From the NCBI GenBank assembly GCA_009773315.1, contig WRPE01000035.1, positions 1-33,435 on the forward strand: 33,435 nucleotides of DNA. Direction: 5' to 3'. Positions 31,176-33,435 of this stretch are shown here, one piece after another. The notes under the pieces were generated by a model. The model saw only the letters and a program-made list of their open reading frames with translations, made no database searches and was not told where the DNA came from. The DNA comes from Syntrophaceae bacterium (GTDB lineage Bacteria > Desulfobacterota > Syntrophia > Syntrophales > Smithellaceae). The translations under genes and the position numbers were made by a program. Position 1 is the stretch's first letter; every line of letters begins with the position of its first letter.

Positions 31176-31910
31176 TCAGATTGTTTTTTGCCGCCTCATC
31201 TTCGCGGTCTTGTTCTTTGATTGTTTCAAACTCTTTTGAATATTCTGCTCCACCTGCCGCTGAAACAGACGCCGCAGCAGATAATCGCGGTAGAAATCGC
31301 CGATTCTTGTGAGCTCGGCGGTGATCAGAATATTTTCTCTGGTCGATTTACCGGCAACAATTTTGCGCCGGAGGGCCATCTCCTTTTCAACAATTATTTT
31401 ACCCAGTTCAACCAGAAAAGACAGATCATTTTGCACCATTCCCAATCCGGCAAGTTTCCGGATGCCGTCGCGTCCCACACGGACATCGTCTTCATTATAC
31501 AGGGGTTTATCCGCACCTGCCGTAAAAGGGATCAGAATGCCCAGCTTCTCCGCCTGTTTTAAATCTTTTTCCGTCATGCCGGTAACCTCAAGAAAAGTTT
31601 GCCGATCAACCAGTCCGCGGCCAATGCGGTTATTGGAGCCGAAAACGGCGTTTTCGACCGTTTCCGCTTCCGGTAAACTGAGACCTTCGTCCATGCGGCG
31701 CAAAATATTTTTTATGAGGTAAAGCGGGAAGTAACGTTTTTCCTTAAGATCCTGAATGGCGCGCAGTCTGTCAATACAGGCCTCGTCGTAGTAGGCCATT
31801 TTTTCATTGGCCTTTTCGGGCCTTGGCAAAAGTCCCTCTCCGACATAGTAGCGGATGGTCGAGGCCGGAACATTGCTTCGTTTTGCTATTTCGCCGATTT
31901 TTAGTTTCAT
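31176..31910 (-). CDS. MerR-family transcriptional regulator
   Basis: About 244 residues. The N-terminal winged helix starts K-I-G-E-I-A-K-R-S-N-V-P-A-S-T-I-R-Y-Y-V-G-E-G-L-L and ends in a long helix; the remainder is a helical effector domain with a second, MerR-like stretch (L-E-V-T-G-M-T-E-K-D-L-K). No Cys cluster is present, so it is not a metal sensor. The ATG at 31910 was preferred to an upstream TTG since it starts the domain normally. A perfect 8-bp palindrome lies just after the -10 box. It probably controls itself and the three enzyme genes that follow. Confidence 0.9.
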   Translation of the reverse strand: MKLKIGEIAKRSNVPASTIRYYVGEGLLPRPEKANEKMAYYDEACIDRLRAIQDLKEKRYFPLYLIKNILRRMDEGLSLPEAETVENAVFGSNNRIGRGLVDRQTFLEVTGMTEKDLKQAEKLGILIPFTAGADKPLYNEDDVRVGRDGIRKLAGLGMVQNDLSFLVELGKIIVEKEMALRRKIVAGKSTRENILITAELTRIGDFYRDYLLRRLFQRQVEQNIQKSLKQSKNKTAKMRRQKTI

Positions 31911-31923
31911 TCGCCAGACCAAA

Positions 31924-31944
31924 CATTAAAGTTGAGCTTTAATG
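31924..31944. promoter_or_regulatory. MerR operator palindrome
   Basis: CATTAAAG-TTGAG-CTTTAATG, perfect 8-bp arms with a 5-bp centre. It lies directly downstream of, and touching, the -10 box, which suggests repression rather than the spacer-twisting activation of classical MerR sites. Confidence 0.65.
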
Positions 31945-31972
31945 TCATAGTGCGGTTGCTGACCGCTGTCAA
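31944..31972 (-). promoter_or_regulatory. Promoter of the MerR operon
   Basis: On the - strand TTGACA (31967-31972), a 17-bp spacer and TATGAC (31944-31949). Confidence 0.6.
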
Positions 31973-32458
31973 GAAAATAATGAAAAGATAAATAGTGAAG
32001 TAAAAAGAATCCTCATTTAGGTGTTGCATTGTCGTTCTAAAGTTGTAAGATGCGAGAAATTAAAAACATAAAGCCAATGGAAAAAAACTATTTAAACAGT
32101 TCATGCTAACCTGGATGGATCGATACGTTGTCTGGGTAAAAAAGCACACCGTCTGATTTTTAAGGACATTATTGTTCCACTGATTGACCTTCGTGCATGT
32201 TTATGATGACCGGTTAACGGCAGACCTACCCGCACGTCCTTCGAGCTGGACGGGACATAAGTGGCTCCGGATGCAACATTACAAACCGTATTCATTGTTT
32301 TGCAGAAGTCGCATTTTTATTGACTTGTTGGTGAAAACGCGGCCCACAACAATTCATTTCTTCTTCATAAATAAAAATCAAGCGTTGGATGAACCTAAAA
32401 TATTATGGTTCTTTTAATGCTTTTCGGTTACACTGCCATTACAAAAAGAAAATAAAGC
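31973..32458. other. Gene-free stretch between the MerR operon and the toxin-antitoxin cassette
   Basis: No ORF with a recognisable family, no RNA fold and no repeat was found. Base composition is AT-rich in parts. Short ORFs here on both strands lack ribosome sites. Confidence 0.5.
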
Positions 32459-32514
32459 GTTTAACAAGGGCAATACAGCCGATCGCTACGCTCCGGCTGA
32501 TTTTTTCGATACCC
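32459..32514 (+). repeat. Degenerate attC upstream of the toxin-antitoxin pair
   Basis: R'' GTTTAAC (32459-32465), a hairpin with CAGCCG/CGGCTG arms (32476-32499) nearly identical to that of the attC at 307-367, and a decayed R' GATACCC (32508-32514). The expected R' is GTTACCC, the reverse complement of GGGTAAC that follows the toxin gene. Confidence 0.5.
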
Positions 32515-32527
32515 ACGAAATATTATA

Positions 32528-32556
32528 TTGCATTACATTGCATTATGATATATTAT
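32528..32556 (+). promoter_or_regulatory. Toxin-antitoxin promoter
   Basis: TTGCAT (32528-32533), a 17-bp spacer and TATTAT (32551-32556). Confidence 0.55.
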
Positions 32557-32565
32557 GCATCATAA
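32543..32565. promoter_or_regulatory. Toxin-antitoxin autoregulatory operator
   Basis: TTATGAT (32543-32549) and ATCATAA (32559-32565) form a perfect inverted repeat over the -10 box, the usual place for antitoxin binding. Confidence 0.5.
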
Positions 32566-32586
32566 AAGTATTTTGGAGGAAAATAT

Positions 32587-32805
32587 ATGCCTACAGCAGT
32601 TAGAATTTCAGAAGATCTGGTTGATGAGGCGAAGAGATTTAGTCGCATCGATCACAGGTCGCTTGCAGGTCAAATCGAACACTGGGCGCGTTTGGGAAAG
32701 TGTGCTGAAGAAAATCCGGACTTGCCGTATTCTCTTATTAAAGAAATCTTGTTCGGACTAGATGAATTGGATCAGGGCGAGAAAACAGAATACAAGTTTG
32801 GATAG
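32587..32805 (+). CDS. ParD-like antitoxin
   Basis: A 72-residue protein. The N-terminal P-T-A-V-R-I-S-E-D-L-V-D-E-A-K is a ribbon-helix-helix-type DNA-binding start, followed by R-S-L-A-G-Q-I-E-H-W-A-R-L-G-K and a C-terminal acidic tail that would wrap the toxin. This is the ParD_like antitoxin family pattern. GGAGG lies 7 bp before the ATG. It precedes the toxin gene by 6 bp and its promoter carries an inverted repeat for autoregulation. Confidence 0.85.
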   Translation: MPTAVRISEDLVDEAKRFSRIDHRSLAGQIEHWARLGKCAEENPDLPYSLIKEILFGLDELDQGEKTEYKFG

Positions 32806-32811
32806 GTTAAA

Positions 32812-33093
32812 ATGAAAATCTATCAATCAAGCTTATTTGAGAAAAAAGTTAAGAAGATGACTAAAGCCGAAAAAGAAGCTTTAGACCGCGAGGTAAAGAA
32901 TATTGCCGAGAATCCAAATATTGGCGAAGAGAAAAAAGGAGATTTAAAGGGCGTATTTGTCCATAAATTCAAACTCAAAACAAATTTATATTTGTTGGCA
33001 TATCGAAGAGCCGATAAAGATTTGGAACTTGTTATGATTGGCTCTCATGAAAATTACTATCGTGATCTCAAAAGCTACTTAAAAAGCAAATAA
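32812..33093 (+). CDS. RelE/ParE-superfamily toxin
   Basis: A 93-residue basic protein (many Lys) of RelE/ParE size. It has an alpha-helical start (F-E-K-K-V-K-K-M-T-K-A-E-K) and a beta-sheet half with K-G-D-L-K-G-V-F-V-H-K-F-K-L, Y-L-L-A-Y-R-R and L-V-M-I-G-S-H-E-N-Y-Y-R-D-L. The G-x-H-E-N-Y-Y-R-D-L end is typical of RelE-like toxins paired with ParD_like antitoxins. It may be an mRNA interferase or gyrase poison; the sequence does not decide. The stop is 3 bp before an attC-like R'' box. Confidence 0.85.
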   Translation: MKIYQSSLFEKKVKKMTKAEKEALDREVKNIAENPNIGEEKKGDLKGVFVHKFKLKTNLYLLAYRRADKDLELVMIGSHENYYRDLKSYLKSK

Positions 33094-33096
33094 ATC

Positions 33097-33128
33097 GGGT
33101 AACAAGGTCGCTCAAGCCGATCGCTCCG
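33097..33128 (+). repeat. Truncated attC downstream of the toxin gene
   Basis: R'' GGGTAAC (33097-33103), then AAGG and CAAGCCGATCGCTCCG, the left half of an attC hairpin like those elsewhere in the window. No matching right half or R' follows, so the site appears truncated. Confidence 0.5.
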
Positions 33129-33435
33129 ATAGATGAAAAGCCCATCCGGGAATATCTGGCCGAGAATGAAAAAGATGAACGCTTTGTCTTAGCCCGGACG
33201 TAAAGTTCTTCTCATCTGCCAAAGATCGGCACTCAATGGCAGAACGTCTGGCAAACCATTTCCAGAGACTGGCTTTCATGCTCTTTTTCTTCTTCCCGGA
33301 TATGTTGAACTTTTCCCTTGGCAATGCATTCCGGCATCCGGGGCATGAACACTGTAAACTTTATGCGTATCGTTTCTTTTCTGATTGAAAATGGCCCTGG
33401 CGATGTGCAAAACTCTGACTAAGCGTCCTTCTGGA
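33129..33435. other. Right-end stretch without recognisable gene
   Basis: I see no supported gene, RNA or repeat. A 70-codon ORF on the - strand (33112-33324) overlaps the attC remnant, lacks a ribosome site and matches no family I know. The region may hold debris from the event that truncated the attC. Confidence 0.4.

Noticed and set aside
31973-32458. Short ORFs (for example 32101-32295 -, 32184-32417 +)
   Set aside because: No ribosome sites, no family resemblance and mutual overlap; treated as non-coding.
33112-33324. 70-codon ORF on the - strand
   Set aside because: It overlaps the attC remnant, has no ribosome site and no recognised domain.

Overview
The window looks like the chromosome of a Gram-negative anaerobe with deltaproteobacterial character (Desulfobacterota; a Syntrophales-type organism is my best guess, not proven). 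The reasons are the gene mix: ADP-forming acyl-CoA synthetase subunits, a TRAP carboxylate importer joined to a CoA ligase, citramalate synthase, several nitronate-monooxygenase/FabK-like flavoproteins, and an outer-membrane beta-barrel protein.

Positions 1-5050 hold an integron in the canonical layout. The integrase gene intI (3615-4919, +) diverges from a cassette array on the - strand. Reading leftward from the attI junction at 3403 there are three cassettes: (1) an HNH nuclease; (2) two small membrane proteins; (3) a complete BglII/BstYI-like restriction-modification pair. Each cassette obeys the circularisation rule: its first core site is the reverse complement of the R'' box of its own attC (GTTATAA/TTATAAC, GTTATGC/GCATAAC, GTTCTCT/AGAGAAC). 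The array then runs into the 5' part of an IS1182-type transposase, cut by the window edge. A fourth likely cassette, a toxin-antitoxin pair at 32587-33093, lies 28 kb away between a degenerate and a truncated attC.

Positions 5090-13110 are catabolic: acdA/acdB with a MarR regulator whose likely operator occurs at both promoters, then a dctPQM TRAP transporter followed by an AMP-forming acyl-CoA synthetase, which suggests uptake and activation of one carboxylic acid. Positions 13146-19554 are mixed: a YkgJ-like Cys-rich protein, tRNA-Arg(ACG), a BON-like protein, an enoyl-CoA hydratase/isomerase, a PfkB sugar/nucleoside kinase, a KefB-type antiporter followed by the remnant of a cation-efflux gene, and an outer-membrane protein.

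Positions 19844-22713 form a TetR-controlled unit. An SDR and a nitronate-monooxygenase-like gene flank the regulator, and both carry the same 17-bp operator just downstream of near-identical promoters. Positions 22869-28423 run forward: cimA behind what looks like an isoleucine-codon attenuator (leader peptide with 8 Ile in 26 residues, then mutually exclusive antiterminator and terminator), then a YciO/YrdC-fold protein, RNase G/E and an MBL-fold hydrolase. Positions 28561-31910 are a reverse operon of a MerR regulator, two nitronate-monooxygenase-like genes and a MaoC hydratase, with a perfect palindrome in the regulator's promoter region.

The most interesting signals are the small integron with its remote stray cassette, the cimA attenuator, and three matched regulator/operator sets around acyl-CoA-type genes.
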